The notes below the pieces were generated by a model. It saw only the letters and a program-made list of their open reading frames with translations, was not told the origin of the DNA and did no database searches. The position numbers and the translations under genes were made by a program. From an uncultured Chromatiaceae bacterium (GTDB lineage Bacteria > Pseudomonadota > Gammaproteobacteria > Enterobacterales > Alteromonadaceae), in the NCBI GenBank assembly GCA_937978655.1, contig CALJUX010000056.1, positions 1 through 34,665 of the forward strand: 34,665 nt of DNA, read 5' to 3'. Below are positions 14,562-23,208 of this stretch, one piece after another. Every line of letters begins with the position of its first letter. Within the stretch, counting starts at the first letter, position 1.

Positions 14562-14572
14562 TACCGCTTCGG

Positions 14573-15454
14573 CTACAACACGTAGACAAAGACAAACAGG
14601 CACAGCCAGACCACATCAACAAAATGCCAATACCAGGCAGCCGCCTGAAAGGCAAAGTGGTTGTGCGCAGTAAAATGATTCTTCAACATAATCCGCAGCC
14701 AGATCACCGCCAGAAACAATGCGCCCAACGTCACGTGCAACCCGTGAAAACCTGTCAGCAGGAAAAAGGTATTGCCGTAAATTCCGGAGTCCAGCCGCAG
14801 ATTCAGCTCCTGATAAGCATGCATGTATTCATACGCCTGCAACGCAAGGAAACTGGCGCCCAGCATCACCGTTAACAGCAACATCAGTCTAAGCTGCAGC
14901 CGCTTCCCCTGCTCCAGCGCCACATGGGCAAACTGCAACGTGACGGACGAGGTTAGCAGGATCAGTGTGTTGTACAGCGGCAACCCTTGCCATGGCATCG
15001 CGGTCGTTTCAATACCGCCGGGCGTTTTGGTCATGGGCCAGTGCGCGCTGAAGTCTGGCCAGAGGATTTCGGCCGTCATGGCATTGTTACTTTCGCCATC
15101 CAGCCACGGCATTGCAATCATCCGGGCATAAAACAAAGCGCCGAAAAATGCGGCAAAAAACATCACTTCCGAGAAGATAAACCAGCTCATGCCTTGTCGG
15201 AACGATCTGTCCATCTGCGCGCTATAGAGTCCGCTCATCGACTCATCAATGACATTACGGAACCAGCCCACCAGCATAAAAACCAGCAATGCCACGCCGG
15301 CCAGTAGCATATATTCGCCGTGGCCCGCTTTGTTACGTGTGACTTCATTGACAAAATGGCCGGCACCAAAGGCCAGCAGAAATAAAGCAATTGCCCCGAC
15401 TATCGGCCATGGGCTTTGCTCCGGAACATAATAGGTCTGATATGTCTTGGCCAT
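14573..15454 (-). CDS. coxC: Cytochrome c oxidase subunit III
   Basis: Subunit III stabilises the oxidase core and the proton-uptake path. The 293-residue protein has seven hydrophobic helices and family motifs GMSWFIFSEVMFFAAFFGALFYAR and GFHGLHVTLGALFL, with the final AAWYWHFVDVVWLCLF. It begins 1 bp after the ctaG stop, with GGGGAAG upstream of the ATG. It converges on the DUF2909 gene at its 3' end. Confidence 0.96.
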   Translation of the reverse strand: MAKTYQTYYVPEQSPWPIVGAIALFLLAFGAGHFVNEVTRNKAGHGEYMLLAGVALLVFMLVGWFRNVIDESMSGLYSAQMDRSFRQGMSWFIFSEVMFFAAFFGALFYARMIAMPWLDGESNNAMTAEILWPDFSAHWPMTKTPGGIETTAMPWQGLPLYNTLILLTSSVTLQFAHVALEQGKRLQLRLMLLLTVMLGASFLALQAYEYMHAYQELNLRLDSGIYGNTFFLLTGFHGLHVTLGALFLAVIWLRIMLKNHFTAHNHFAFQAAAWYWHFVDVVWLCLFVFVYVL

Positions 15455-15455
15455 G

Positions 15456-16022
15456 TTACTTCCCCGTCTGATAAACAGCGGCCACCTGAGCGGCCGGACT
15501 ATGCTGGGTTACGTCGTACAGCGTGTAAGACAGCGTGATGGTTGAAAATTGGGCCGGCAACGCCGGATCTACATAAAACTGCAAAGGCATCAACAACTTC
15601 TCGCCAGCTTTTAAAGTCTGGCGCTGAAAGCAGAAGCATTCCATTTTGTTAAAGTAAAGCGCCGCCTGCCCTGGCGACACCGACGGCACTGCCTGCGCAA
15701 CCATCAGTGCCTGCGTCGGATTTTCTGCTTCGTAGTAGACCAGTTTAATCTCACCCGGATGCACCTGAATTTGCCGGATCTGTGGCTGAAACAACCAAGG
15801 CATCTTCGGGTCAGGTCGGGCCAGAAACTCGATAGTGATCTGGCGTTTTTCATCCGGGATGGCGTTGTCTGCACTCGCCGCCATGGTGCTGGTTTTACCA
15901 TTGAGACCGGTCAAATCACAAAACACGTCATACAACGGCACCAACGCAAAACCAAAGCCGAACATCAATCCGGTGGCCAGAAGCAGCTTCCACAGTAAAG
16001 GTTGGTGGTTGGGTGCCGTCAT
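15456..16022 (-). CDS. ctaG: Cytochrome c oxidase assembly protein CtaG/Cox11
   Basis: CtaG/Cox11 delivers copper to the CuB site in subunit I. The 188-residue protein has one N-terminal helix (LLLATGLMFGFGFALVPLYDVFC) and a periplasmic immunoglobulin-like domain. The copper-binding motif is C129-F-C131 in KMECFCFQRQ, with a further conserved cysteine at C35. Its placement between coxA and coxC is the usual proteobacterial order. The ATG has GAGG close upstream; the gap to coxA is 8 bp. Confidence 0.95.
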   Translation of the reverse strand: MTAPNHQPLLWKLLLATGLMFGFGFALVPLYDVFCDLTGLNGKTSTMAASADNAIPDEKRQITIEFLARPDPKMPWLFQPQIRQIQVHPGEIKLVYYEAENPTQALMVAQAVPSVSPGQAALYFNKMECFCFQRQTLKAGEKLLMPLQFYVDPALPAQFSTITLSYTLYDVTQHSPAAQVAAVYQTGK

Positions 16023-16030
16023 AACCTCAC

Positions 16031-17623
16031 CTACTTAATATCCGGTGGCGTGGTAAAACTATGATAGGGTGGTGGTGACGACAACTCCCACTCCAACCCG
16101 GTCGCACCTTCCCAAACCTGATTGGTTGCCGGCGGCCCCCCTTTGATGCATTTCACCAGCAGCCAGACAAACAGCAGTTGTGACAGGCCAAAAGCAAAAC
16201 CACCAATACTAATCAAGGCATTAAAGTCAGCAAACTGCAGCGCGTAGTCTGGGATGCGGCGTGGCATACCGGCCAGCCCGACAAAATGCATCGGGAAAAA
16301 CAGCAGATTTACTGAGATCAGTGAACACCAGAAATGCCATTGCCCCAGTGTTTCGTCATACATATGCCCGGTCCATTTCGGTAGCCAGTAATAGGCCGCG
16401 GCAATGATGGAGAAAATCGCGCCAGTCACCAGTACATAGTGAAAATGCGCAACGACAAAATAGGTGTCATGGTATTGAAAATCTGCCGGCGTAATGGCCA
16501 GCATCAAACCGGAAAACCCACCGATAGTGAAAAGTACGATGAAGGCAATCGCAAACATCATGGGCACTTCAAATGTCAGTGCGCCGCGCCACATAGTTGC
16601 AACCCAGTTAAACACCTTCACGCCGGTAGGCACGGCGATTAACATGGTGCAGTACATAAAAAACAACTCAGCAAACACTGGCATCCCGGTAGTGAACATA
16701 TGGTGCGCCCACACCAGGAATGACAACAACGCAATACTGGATGTGGCATATACCATCGAGGCATACCCAAACAGTGGTTTGCGGGAAAATGTTGGCACAA
16801 TGCTGGAGACAATACCAAAGGCCGGCAAAATCATGATGTAGACTTCAGGGTGACCAAAGAACCAGAAAATGTGTTGGAACAAGACCGGATCGCCACCGCC
16901 TGCTGCGTCAAAGAAACTGGTGCCGAAATATTTGTCGGTTAATACCATAGTCACGGTGCCAGCCAGCACGGGCATCACGGCAATCAGCAGGAACGCTGTA
17001 ATGAGCCAGGTCCAGACAAATAACGGCATTTTCATCCAGGTCATGCCCGGAGCCCGTAAATTAAAAATGGTAACGATCACGTTGATCGCGCCCATAATCG
17101 ATGAAATACCCATAATGTGGACAGAAAATACAAAAAGCGCCGTGCTGTCACCGCTATATTTCGTCGACAATGGTGCATAAAAAGTCCAGCCAAAACCTGG
17201 GCCACCCCCTTCCATAAACAGCGACATCAATAAAATGGCAAAGGCAAACGGCAGGATCCAGAAGCTCCAGTTGTTCATCCGGGGTAATGCCATATCCGGC
17301 GCCCCAATCATCATCGGGATCAGCCAGTTCGCAAGGCCTGTGAATGCCGGCATCACGGCACCAAACACCATAATCAGGCCATGCACCGTCGTCATCTGAT
17401 TAAAAAACGCCGGCTGGACCAACTGCAGACCGGGCTGAAATAACTCGGCGCGGATCACCATGGCCATTGCGCCACCAATGAAAAACATCGTCAGTGCAAA
17501 CAACAGGTACAAGGTACCGATATCTTTATGATTCGTGGTATACAACCAGCGTTTAAATCCAGCCGGAGGATGATGGTGGCCGTGATCGGCGTGCTGATGC
17601 AGGTCCGTTGAGGTAGTGCTCAT
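16031..17623 (-). CDS. coxA: Cytochrome c oxidase subunit I
   Basis: Subunit I holds heme a and the heme a3-CuB centre where oxygen is reduced and protons are pumped. In the 530-residue protein the ligands are all visible. H81 (TVHGLIMVFG) and H395 bind heme a, and H393 binds heme a3 (VAHFHYVL). H258 and H307-H308 bind CuB, and Y262 in GHPEVY is the cross-linked tyrosine. D110 in GAPDMALPRMNN opens the D-channel, E260 continues it, and K336 marks the K-channel. So it is an A-family, proton-pumping enzyme. The N-terminus has an unusual histidine-rich stretch (HQHADHGHHHPP, residues 9-20). Its ribosome-binding site AAGGAG lies inside the last codons of coxB, and the gap is 3 bp. Confidence 0.98.
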   Translation of the reverse strand: MSTTSTDLHQHADHGHHHPPAGFKRWLYTTNHKDIGTLYLLFALTMFFIGGAMAMVIRAELFQPGLQLVQPAFFNQMTTVHGLIMVFGAVMPAFTGLANWLIPMMIGAPDMALPRMNNWSFWILPFAFAILLMSLFMEGGGPGFGWTFYAPLSTKYSGDSTALFVFSVHIMGISSIMGAINVIVTIFNLRAPGMTWMKMPLFVWTWLITAFLLIAVMPVLAGTVTMVLTDKYFGTSFFDAAGGGDPVLFQHIFWFFGHPEVYIMILPAFGIVSSIVPTFSRKPLFGYASMVYATSSIALLSFLVWAHHMFTTGMPVFAELFFMYCTMLIAVPTGVKVFNWVATMWRGALTFEVPMMFAIAFIVLFTIGGFSGLMLAITPADFQYHDTYFVVAHFHYVLVTGAIFSIIAAAYYWLPKWTGHMYDETLGQWHFWCSLISVNLLFFPMHFVGLAGMPRRIPDYALQFADFNALISIGGFAFGLSQLLFVWLLVKCIKGGPPATNQVWEGATGLEWELSSPPPYHSFTTPPDIK

Positions 17624-17626
17624 GCG

Positions 17627-18775
17627 TTACTCCTTCTGTCCGTTCTTGGCTGCCTGAATATCAGCAGCCTGGATCAGATCGCCGGTATTGTTTTCCCATG
17701 CATTACGCTCATAGGTAATCACCGCAGCGATCTCCTGCAAACTCAATTGCTTGCCAAAAGCCTGCATCGCTGTCCCTGCTTTCCCGTGCAGCACAATGTC
17801 AATATGTGTCGCTTTTTGGGCCGCCTGCGTTGCTATTTTGCTGCCCTTTAATGCCGGGAAAACACCGGGTAAGCCGGTTCCGGCGGGCTGATGACAAGCG
17901 GCGCAATAGCCCTGATAAACTTTTTCTCCAAGGGTCATTGCATCGGCAATCGTCATTTGCATCGACAACAATTCCTGCTCAGCCGCTTTGAGCTTGGCCA
18001 GACGATCCCCTTCCGCTGCAATCCACTGGTTAAATTCGTCCGGCGTTTTGGCGACCACCACAATGGGCATAAAACCGTGGTCTTTGCCGCACAGCTCGGC
18101 ACACTGGCCGCGATAGGTGCCAGGTTCATTCACCTGTGTCCAGGCTTCATTGATAAACCCTGGATTTGCATCTTTTTTGACGGCAAAGGCAGGAACCCAC
18201 CAGGAATGAATCACATCGTCTGAGGTCATCAGAAAACGCACTTTTTTACCTGTCGGGATCACCAGCGGCCGATCGACTTCCAACAGGTAATTTTCGTTTT
18301 TCTTTAATTTGTTCTGAATTTGTTTGGCGGGTGTAGCGAGCAGCGAATAGTACTCAACCGGATATTCGAGATACTTGTAGTGCCACTTCCACTGAGAACC
18401 GGTAACCAGAATAGTTACCTCAGACTTGCTAGTATCTTCCATTGCGATTAGCGTCCGCGTTGCCGGGATCGCCATCAGAATCAGAATGATGACCGGAATT
18501 GCAGTCCAGAGCAGTTCGACTCTGGTGCTTTCGTGAAATTGCGCAGGCTGCACACCTTTTGCTTTTCGATGGTGGAGAATGGACCAAAACATGGCACCAA
18601 AAACTACCAGGCCAATTACGCAGCAAATATAAAAAATCGTCATATGCAGGTCATAGACCTTCTGACTGATTTCCGTCACCCCTTTTGTCATATTCAGGGG
18701 CATTTCTGCGGCTATAGCCGAATCGACACACAACAAGGCAAGCAGCGAGCAACGACCAAACATCGTGTTCGCCAC
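17627..18775 (-). CDS. coxB: Cytochrome c oxidase subunit II with fused cytochrome c domain
   Basis: Subunit II accepts electrons from cytochrome c through the dinuclear CuA centre. The 382-residue precursor has a signal peptide (cleaved near residue 23), two transmembrane helices and a cupredoxin domain. The full CuA set is H190, C225, E227, C229, H233 and M236. A C-terminal class I cytochrome c domain has CAACH (C291, C294, H295) and a likely axial M337. The fusion makes this a caa3-like subunit that carries its own electron-entry heme. The start is GTG at 18773-18775, with AGGAG seven bases upstream; an ATG 12 bases further in is less well placed. It is first in the operon. Confidence 0.96.
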   Translation of the reverse strand: MANTMFGRCSLLALLCVDSAIAAEMPLNMTKGVTEISQKVYDLHMTIFYICCVIGLVVFGAMFWSILHHRKAKGVQPAQFHESTRVELLWTAIPVIILILMAIPATRTLIAMEDTSKSEVTILVTGSQWKWHYKYLEYPVEYYSLLATPAKQIQNKLKKNENYLLEVDRPLVIPTGKKVRFLMTSDDVIHSWWVPAFAVKKDANPGFINEAWTQVNEPGTYRGQCAELCGKDHGFMPIVVVAKTPDEFNQWIAAEGDRLAKLKAAEQELLSMQMTIADAMTLGEKVYQGYCAACHQPAGTGLPGVFPALKGSKIATQAAQKATHIDIVLHGKAGTAMQAFGKQLSLQEIAAVITYERNAWENNTGDLIQAADIQAAKNGQKE

Positions 18776-18970
18776 AGCACGTCTCCTCTGTCAGTTTTGC
18801 AAAAACTGTTGCCAGAATCCGACGCGCCCACAACTATGCATCCCGATTCTGCAACTTATCGTTGTTATTTTATCCTGCGAGAATCCCGCCGGGGTCTGTC
18901 AGTTGACCATTTGTTTTGGCAGGTTCTGCTTAAGAATTAGACAAAATCCACGAAAAGCCAAGGCGACATT
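18776..18970. promoter_or_regulatory. Leader region upstream of the cox operon
   Basis: These 195 bases between coxB and the lexA terminator must hold the cox promoter, but I could not pick -35/-10 boxes with good spacing. A perfect inverted repeat, CAGTTTT (18792-18798), GCA, AAAACTG (18802-18808), lies a few bases upstream of the coxB ribosome-binding site. It could be an operator or an mRNA hairpin. Confidence 0.35.
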
Positions 18971-18971
18971 G

Positions 18972-19005
18972 AAAAAAAAACGCCGCAGTCTGAAAAACTG
19001 CGGCG
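18972..19005 (-). terminator. Rho-independent terminator of lexA
   Basis: On the minus strand CGCCGCAGT pairs with ACTGCGGCG (18997-19005 with 18981-18989) over a 7-base loop, and nine T residues follow (complement of 18972-18980). It is a strong intrinsic terminator that insulates the cox operon from lexA. Confidence 0.93.
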
Positions 19006-19037
19006 CATCAGTGTAAATAGATGATTTATTTTAAAAA

Positions 19038-19670
19038 TCACCAGGTCTGAGTACGAACGACTCCGACCGCTAATCCTTCAATTGCAAAAAACTGCTGAGT
19101 TAAATCTACTTTTATCACATTAAAGTCGTTATTTTCGGGGTGTAAATAGACAAATTGACCATCTTTGCGGAATCGCTTCACTGTTACGTCTTCATCAACC
19201 CGCGCCACTATCACTTCGCCCTGACGCGCTTCCGTGGTTTTATGCACAACCAGCAAATCACCATCGAGGATCCCGATGTCCTTCATACTCATCCCTGAAA
19301 CTTTCAACAGAAAGTCTGCGGGTGGATGAAACAGATTGGCGTCGATATGGTGATACTGCTCGATGTGTTGAGTTGCCAGAATCGGCTGACCGGCGGCCAC
19401 ACGGCCAATTAACGGTAAGCCCTGAATTTCAGCTTCGTTTGCCGCAGCGTCGGTCTCATCTTCAATCAAGCGAATACCACGCGAGGTCCCCGGCAACATT
19501 TCAATAAAACCTTTTTTCGCCAGCGCTTTTAAATGTTCTTCTGCTGCATTGGCTGATTTAAATCCGAGCTGCATAGCAATTTCCGCCCGGGTCGGCGGCA
19601 TCCCGGTCTGGGCCTGATAATCTTTCAGAAGTTGCAGTATTTCGGCTTGTCGAGGTGTAAGTGGTCGCAT
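19038..19670 (-). CDS. lexA: LexA repressor, SOS master regulator
   Basis: LexA represses SOS genes and cleaves itself when RecA filaments form on damaged DNA. The 210-residue protein has an N-terminal winged helix-turn-helix (TRAEIAMQLGFKSANAAEEHLKAL, about 27-50) and a C-terminal peptidase domain. The cleavage site is A93-G94 in GRVAAGQP, with catalytic S128 (SGMSMKDIGI) and K165 (VTVKRF). The spacings of 35 and 37 residues equal those in E. coli (84/119/156). It is slightly longer than E. coli LexA because of an acidic insert at about 70-82. Two LexA boxes and a strong promoter lie upstream. It diverges from plsB, recalling the E. coli plsB / dgkA-lexA arrangement; dgkA is absent. Confidence 0.97.
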   Translation of the reverse strand: MRPLTPRQAEILQLLKDYQAQTGMPPTRAEIAMQLGFKSANAAEEHLKALAKKGFIEMLPGTSRGIRLIEDETDAAANEAEIQGLPLIGRVAAGQPILATQHIEQYHHIDANLFHPPADFLLKVSGMSMKDIGILDGDLLVVHKTTEARQGEVIVARVDEDVTVKRFRKDGQFVYLHPENNDFNVIKVDLTQQFFAIEGLAVGVVRTQTW

Positions 19671-19674
19671 GATG

Positions 19675-19690
19675 CTGAATGCCTATACAG
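19675..19690 (-). promoter_or_regulatory. LexA box 2 (proximal)
   Basis: On the minus strand CTGTATAGGCATTCAG fits CTGT-N8-ACAG with one mismatch. It lies between the predicted transcription start and the lexA ATG. Confidence 0.65.
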
Positions 19691-19696
19691 TGGATA

Positions 19697-19712
19697 CTGG
19701 GAGTATATACAG
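19697..19712 (-). promoter_or_regulatory. LexA box 1
   Basis: On the minus strand CTGTATATACTCCCAG fits CTGT-N8-ACAG with one mismatch and closely resembles the lexA operators of E. coli. It covers the -10 element of the lexA promoter, as expected for autorepression. Confidence 0.85.
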
Positions 19713-19730
19713 TGAAAAGCAGCGTGCCAA
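19702..19730 (-). promoter_or_regulatory. lexA promoter
   Basis: TTGGCA (19725-19730) and TATACT (19702-19707), 17 bases apart on the minus strand, each match 5 of 6 consensus bases. The -10 lies inside LexA box 1. Confidence 0.8.
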
Positions 19731-19766
19731 GCGCATTCCGGCAGAATTTACTGGTAAGACCTGAAT

Positions 19767-19796
19767 TTGGCTCCATTTTTCATTCCGTGCTAAAGT
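19767..19796 (+). promoter_or_regulatory. Candidate plsB promoter
   Basis: TTGGCT (19767-19772) and TAAAGT (19791-19796), 18 bases apart, each match 4 of 6 positions. They lie 28 bases upstream of the plsB ATG and do not overlap the LexA boxes. Confidence 0.4.
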
Positions 19797-19824
19797 ATCG
19801 GGCTGTCTTTTTTGCAGGTTACTT

Positions 19825-22254
19825 ATGTTCGCCCGACTCAAATTTTTGGCCAGGATGCTTTATTGGCCCCTAAAACCGCTGGTTCAAACCAAAATTGTCG
19901 CTGCGCCGCCGCAGCAGCAAATCTCCGCTACTGATAAACCTCTGTTTTACATAACTAAAGTAGCCTCAGCCAGCGATTTGGCGACCTTAATGCGTGTCTG
20001 CAGGCAATTGGGCCTGCCTGCACCTGATGATGAGGTGCAGCTTGGCGCAGTCCGGTTACCGCGCACCCTGTATCTGGAAAATCCTAAGACACTCAGCGGT
20101 CATCAGCATCCGGGACAAGCACTGCAGCTGGGCCAGCAACTGCTGCAGGCGCATCTGTCCCAGGCTTTGGATGCGCAATTAATCCCGGTGTCGATTAACT
20201 GGGGACGTGCGCCCGGCAAAGAGGCCAGTGTCAAAGCAATTATTGGCGAACAGGCCGCACCGAACTGGCTACGCAAACTTCTGATTGTATTGATATCTGG
20301 CCGCCATACACTGGTCCAGTTTTCCGAAGCGTTGTCGCTGCGCGACATGGCAAAACAATATGGCGCCGATGCCGGCACCGCCCATAAACTGCTGCGAATG
20401 GCCCGCTTTCATTTTTATCGCCAGCAACTGGCGGCCACCGGCCCCCGCCAGCCCGACCGCGCGGCGTTGTTTAATGCCCTGTTGGGCTCAGCATCAGTGC
20501 GGCAGGCCATTGAAGAAGAGGCGTTGCAAAAACAAATTCCACAACACGCCGCACGCCAGGAAGCATTGTTACTGTTAGAAGAAATCGCGGCTGATCAGCG
20601 CGAATCCACGGTTCGGGTTGGCGACCGCTTTTTGCGCTGGTTGTTCAGTAAGCTCTATACCGGCATTCAGGTGCATAACAACGAGCAGGTGCGCGAACTG
20701 GCCCAGCGTGGCCACGAAATTGTGTATTTACCCTGCCATCGCAGCCATATGGATTATCTGCTGTTGAGTTACATCATTTATCAGCAGGGTCTGGCGTCAC
20801 CGCATATCGCGGCAGGGATCAACCTGAATTTCTGGCCCATCGGCAAAGCATTTCGCCAGGGCGGCGCTTTTTTTATTCGCCGCAGCTTCAGTGGCAACAA
20901 ACTCTATTCAACCGTGTTTCGTGAATATCTGACGCAACTGTTCCGCAAAGGTTATGCGGTGAAGTATTACAGTGAAGGCGGTCGCAGCCGCACTGGCCGC
21001 CTGCTGCAACCGAAAACCGGTATGTTGGCGATGACCATTCAGGCCATGCTCCGTGGTATTGACCGGCCCGTGACGATAGTCCCGGTGTACCTTGGTTATG
21101 AGCATGTCATGGAGGTTGGCACTTATCTGCGTGAACTCAAAGGCACCCACAAAACAAAAGAATCTGCTTTTGGTATTCTGAAAGCGGCAACCAAACTGAG
21201 AAATTACGGCTTTGGTTTTGTGAATTTTGGCGAGCCTTTGTCACTGAATCAATTTTTACTGCAACAGGTACCGGACTGGAAAAGTGCAATTGACCCACTC
21301 GAACCGCCACGTCCGGACTGGCTGAACCCGGTGGTTTCGGTGTTGGCGCATCAGGTGATGCTGCGGATTAACCAAAGCGCAGCCGTAAACAGTATTAATC
21401 TGTTGGCTACCTGTCTGCTCGCCGCACCGCAGCAAGTCCTGCCGGAACAACAATTGTTAAATCAAACCGACCTGTATCTGCGCCTGCTGCGCCAGGCGCC
21501 CTATCATCCGAATGTTACGCTGCCGGCCGGATCAGCCGGTGAATTGCTGCAACATGCCAAAAAACTGCAAAAAGTGCAGACCGATCAGGATGAGTTTGGT
21601 GCTTTGGTCAGATTTGCCCCGCATGATCAGGTGCTGATGAGCTATTACCGCAGCAATATCAGTCACTTGTTTATGGTCCCTGCCATCATTGCCACCGCAT
21701 TATTGCATCAGCCGCACACTACAGCAGCGCTGCAGCAAGTGGTCAGCCGTCTGCAGCCATTATTAGAACAGGAACTTTTTCTGGCACCGCACCAACTCAG
21801 CGACTATATCCACAATATTGTTGTGTTTATGCTGCAGGAGGGGCTGCTGCTGCGTGACCACGATGATGCCGCCCTGACCGTCGCAGAGCCGCAGCGGGCA
21901 AGACTCGGTTTGCTGGCAAGTCTGGCCGATGCGGTATTGCAGCGCTACAGCATGGTCCTGCAGCTGATTCGGACCTCAGCGCCGATGGAGCGCGATGCAC
22001 TGGAACAAAAAGCCCATCAGCTGGCGCTGCGGCTTTCGACGCTGCACGGCCTGGATTCTCCGGAGTTTCATGACAAACGATTGTTTGTCACCTTAATTAA
22101 CGCGTTGAAAGATTTAAACTATTTGCAGACGGATGCAGAATACAGACTACAGATGCACACTGATTTTGACTTGCTGGATCAACAGATCCAGCGGCTGCTA
22201 CCGGCCGATGTCAGTGCCAGCATCCGCCAGATAGGCCATTTAGCCGCATCCTGA
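19825..22254 (+). CDS. plsB: Glycerol-3-phosphate acyltransferase PlsB
   Basis: PlsB acylates position 1 of glycerol-3-phosphate at the inner membrane, the first step of phospholipid synthesis. The 809-residue length is typical. The acyltransferase block shows motif I, HRSHMD (H305 to D310, catalytic HX4D). Motif II is in GGAFFIRRSFSGNKLYS, motif III is YSEGGRSRTGRL and motif IV is VPVYLGYEHVMEVGTY. The N-terminal third and C-terminal third are helical, as in E. coli PlsB. The ATG at 19825 has AGG six bases upstream. It diverges from lexA and converges on tesB, so this stretch holds two lipid-related genes. Confidence 0.96.
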   Translation: MFARLKFLARMLYWPLKPLVQTKIVAAPPQQQISATDKPLFYITKVASASDLATLMRVCRQLGLPAPDDEVQLGAVRLPRTLYLENPKTLSGHQHPGQALQLGQQLLQAHLSQALDAQLIPVSINWGRAPGKEASVKAIIGEQAAPNWLRKLLIVLISGRHTLVQFSEALSLRDMAKQYGADAGTAHKLLRMARFHFYRQQLAATGPRQPDRAALFNALLGSASVRQAIEEEALQKQIPQHAARQEALLLLEEIAADQRESTVRVGDRFLRWLFSKLYTGIQVHNNEQVRELAQRGHEIVYLPCHRSHMDYLLLSYIIYQQGLASPHIAAGINLNFWPIGKAFRQGGAFFIRRSFSGNKLYSTVFREYLTQLFRKGYAVKYYSEGGRSRTGRLLQPKTGMLAMTIQAMLRGIDRPVTIVPVYLGYEHVMEVGTYLRELKGTHKTKESAFGILKAATKLRNYGFGFVNFGEPLSLNQFLLQQVPDWKSAIDPLEPPRPDWLNPVVSVLAHQVMLRINQSAAVNSINLLATCLLAAPQQVLPEQQLLNQTDLYLRLLRQAPYHPNVTLPAGSAGELLQHAKKLQKVQTDQDEFGALVRFAPHDQVLMSYYRSNISHLFMVPAIIATALLHQPHTTAALQQVVSRLQPLLEQELFLAPHQLSDYIHNIVVFMLQEGLLLRDHDDAALTVAEPQRARLGLLASLADAVLQRYSMVLQLIRTSAPMERDALEQKAHQLALRLSTLHGLDSPEFHDKRLFVTLINALKDLNYLQTDAEYRLQMHTDFDLLDQQIQRLLPADVSASIRQIGHLAAS

Positions 22255-22280
22255 AAAAAGCAGGGCGATTAGTCGCCCTT
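22254..22280 (-). terminator. Terminator of tesB
   Basis: On the minus strand AGGGCGA (complement of 22273-22279) pairs with TCGCCCT (complement of 22262-22268), then GC and six T residues follow. The stem overlaps the tesB stop codon and the T-tract overlaps the plsB stop. In the plus direction it may help end plsB, though the T-tract there is poor. Confidence 0.75.
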
Positions 22281-23144
22281 CGCTTTGTCATAACTGCGGA
22301 TCACCCCTTCCTGCATCGTCGAAGCAACCAGCGTGCCGGCCCGGTTGAAAAACTGGCCCCGCACCAGGCCGCGGGCACCGGACGCACTCGGGCTGTCGAC
22401 GGCGTACAACAACCAGTCATCAAAACGGAAATCCTCGTGAAACCACATCGCATGATCAATAGTGGCCACCTGCATATTTGGCGCCATGAAAGACCTGCCA
22501 TGTGGCTGCAGCGCTGTCGGCAGGAAATTAAAATCTGAGGCATAGGCCAGCAGATATTTATGCACGCGCAGGTCATCCGGCATTGCGCCATTCGCTTTAA
22601 ACCAGACATAACGTTTCGCCACACTGATTTGTGGCTTAAACGGGTTATGAAATGCCACCGAGCGCATTTCGATCGGCTTCTCACAGATAAACTTGCTGCG
22701 GATCCCCTCGGGGATCAGCTCAGCATGTTCACGATAGAATTCCAGATCGGAAACCAAATCTTCCGGCTGCGGCACCTGCGGCATCAGGTCCTGATGTGCA
22801 AACCCCGGCTCATCCGCCTGAAAAGACGCGGTCATGTAAAAAATGGGCTTGCCATACTGAATGGCGCTGACGCGTCTGGTGCTGAAACTTTTTCCATCCC
22901 GAATATTTTCAACTTCGTAGACAATAGGCCGGGCAGCATCACCCGGTCGCAAAAAATACGAGTGGAAAGAATGGACTTTACGGTCTTCCGGGATGGTTTC
23001 CTTCGCAGCCGACAATGCCTGCCCCATAACCTGGCCGCCAAATACGGCTTTAAAACCGAGATCCTGGCTGGGGCCGCGGTACAAGCCGTATTCAATAGTC
23101 TCTAATTTTAATAACGACAGCAGATCTGCCAGTACCTGACTCAT
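22269..23144 (-). CDS. tesB: Acyl-CoA thioesterase II TesB
   Basis: TesB hydrolyses medium- and long-chain acyl-CoA to fatty acid and CoA. The 291-residue double-hotdog protein keeps the catalytic triad at exactly the E. coli positions: D204 (YASDFNFLP), T228 (VATIDH) and Q278 (STMQEG). It also shows VFGGQVMGQAL and HSFHSYFLRPGD in the first hotdog. ATG 23144 (MSQVLADLL) has GGAG six bases upstream and matches the family; a TTG four codons earlier lies inside that ribosome-binding site and is rejected. Confidence 0.96.
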   Translation of the reverse strand: MSQVLADLLSLLKLETIEYGLYRGPSQDLGFKAVFGGQVMGQALSAAKETIPEDRKVHSFHSYFLRPGDAARPIVYEVENIRDGKSFSTRRVSAIQYGKPIFYMTASFQADEPGFAHQDLMPQVPQPEDLVSDLEFYREHAELIPEGIRSKFICEKPIEMRSVAFHNPFKPQISVAKRYVWFKANGAMPDDLRVHKYLLAYASDFNFLPTALQPHGRSFMAPNMQVATIDHAMWFHEDFRFDDWLLYAVDSPSASGARGLVRGQFFNRAGTLVASTMQEGVIRSYDKAKGD

Positions 23145-23208
23145 CCGTAGCTCCAACAGCGGCGTAAAGCATTATTCTGCAGGAAGCCGGGCAAAGTGCC
23201 AAGTCTGG

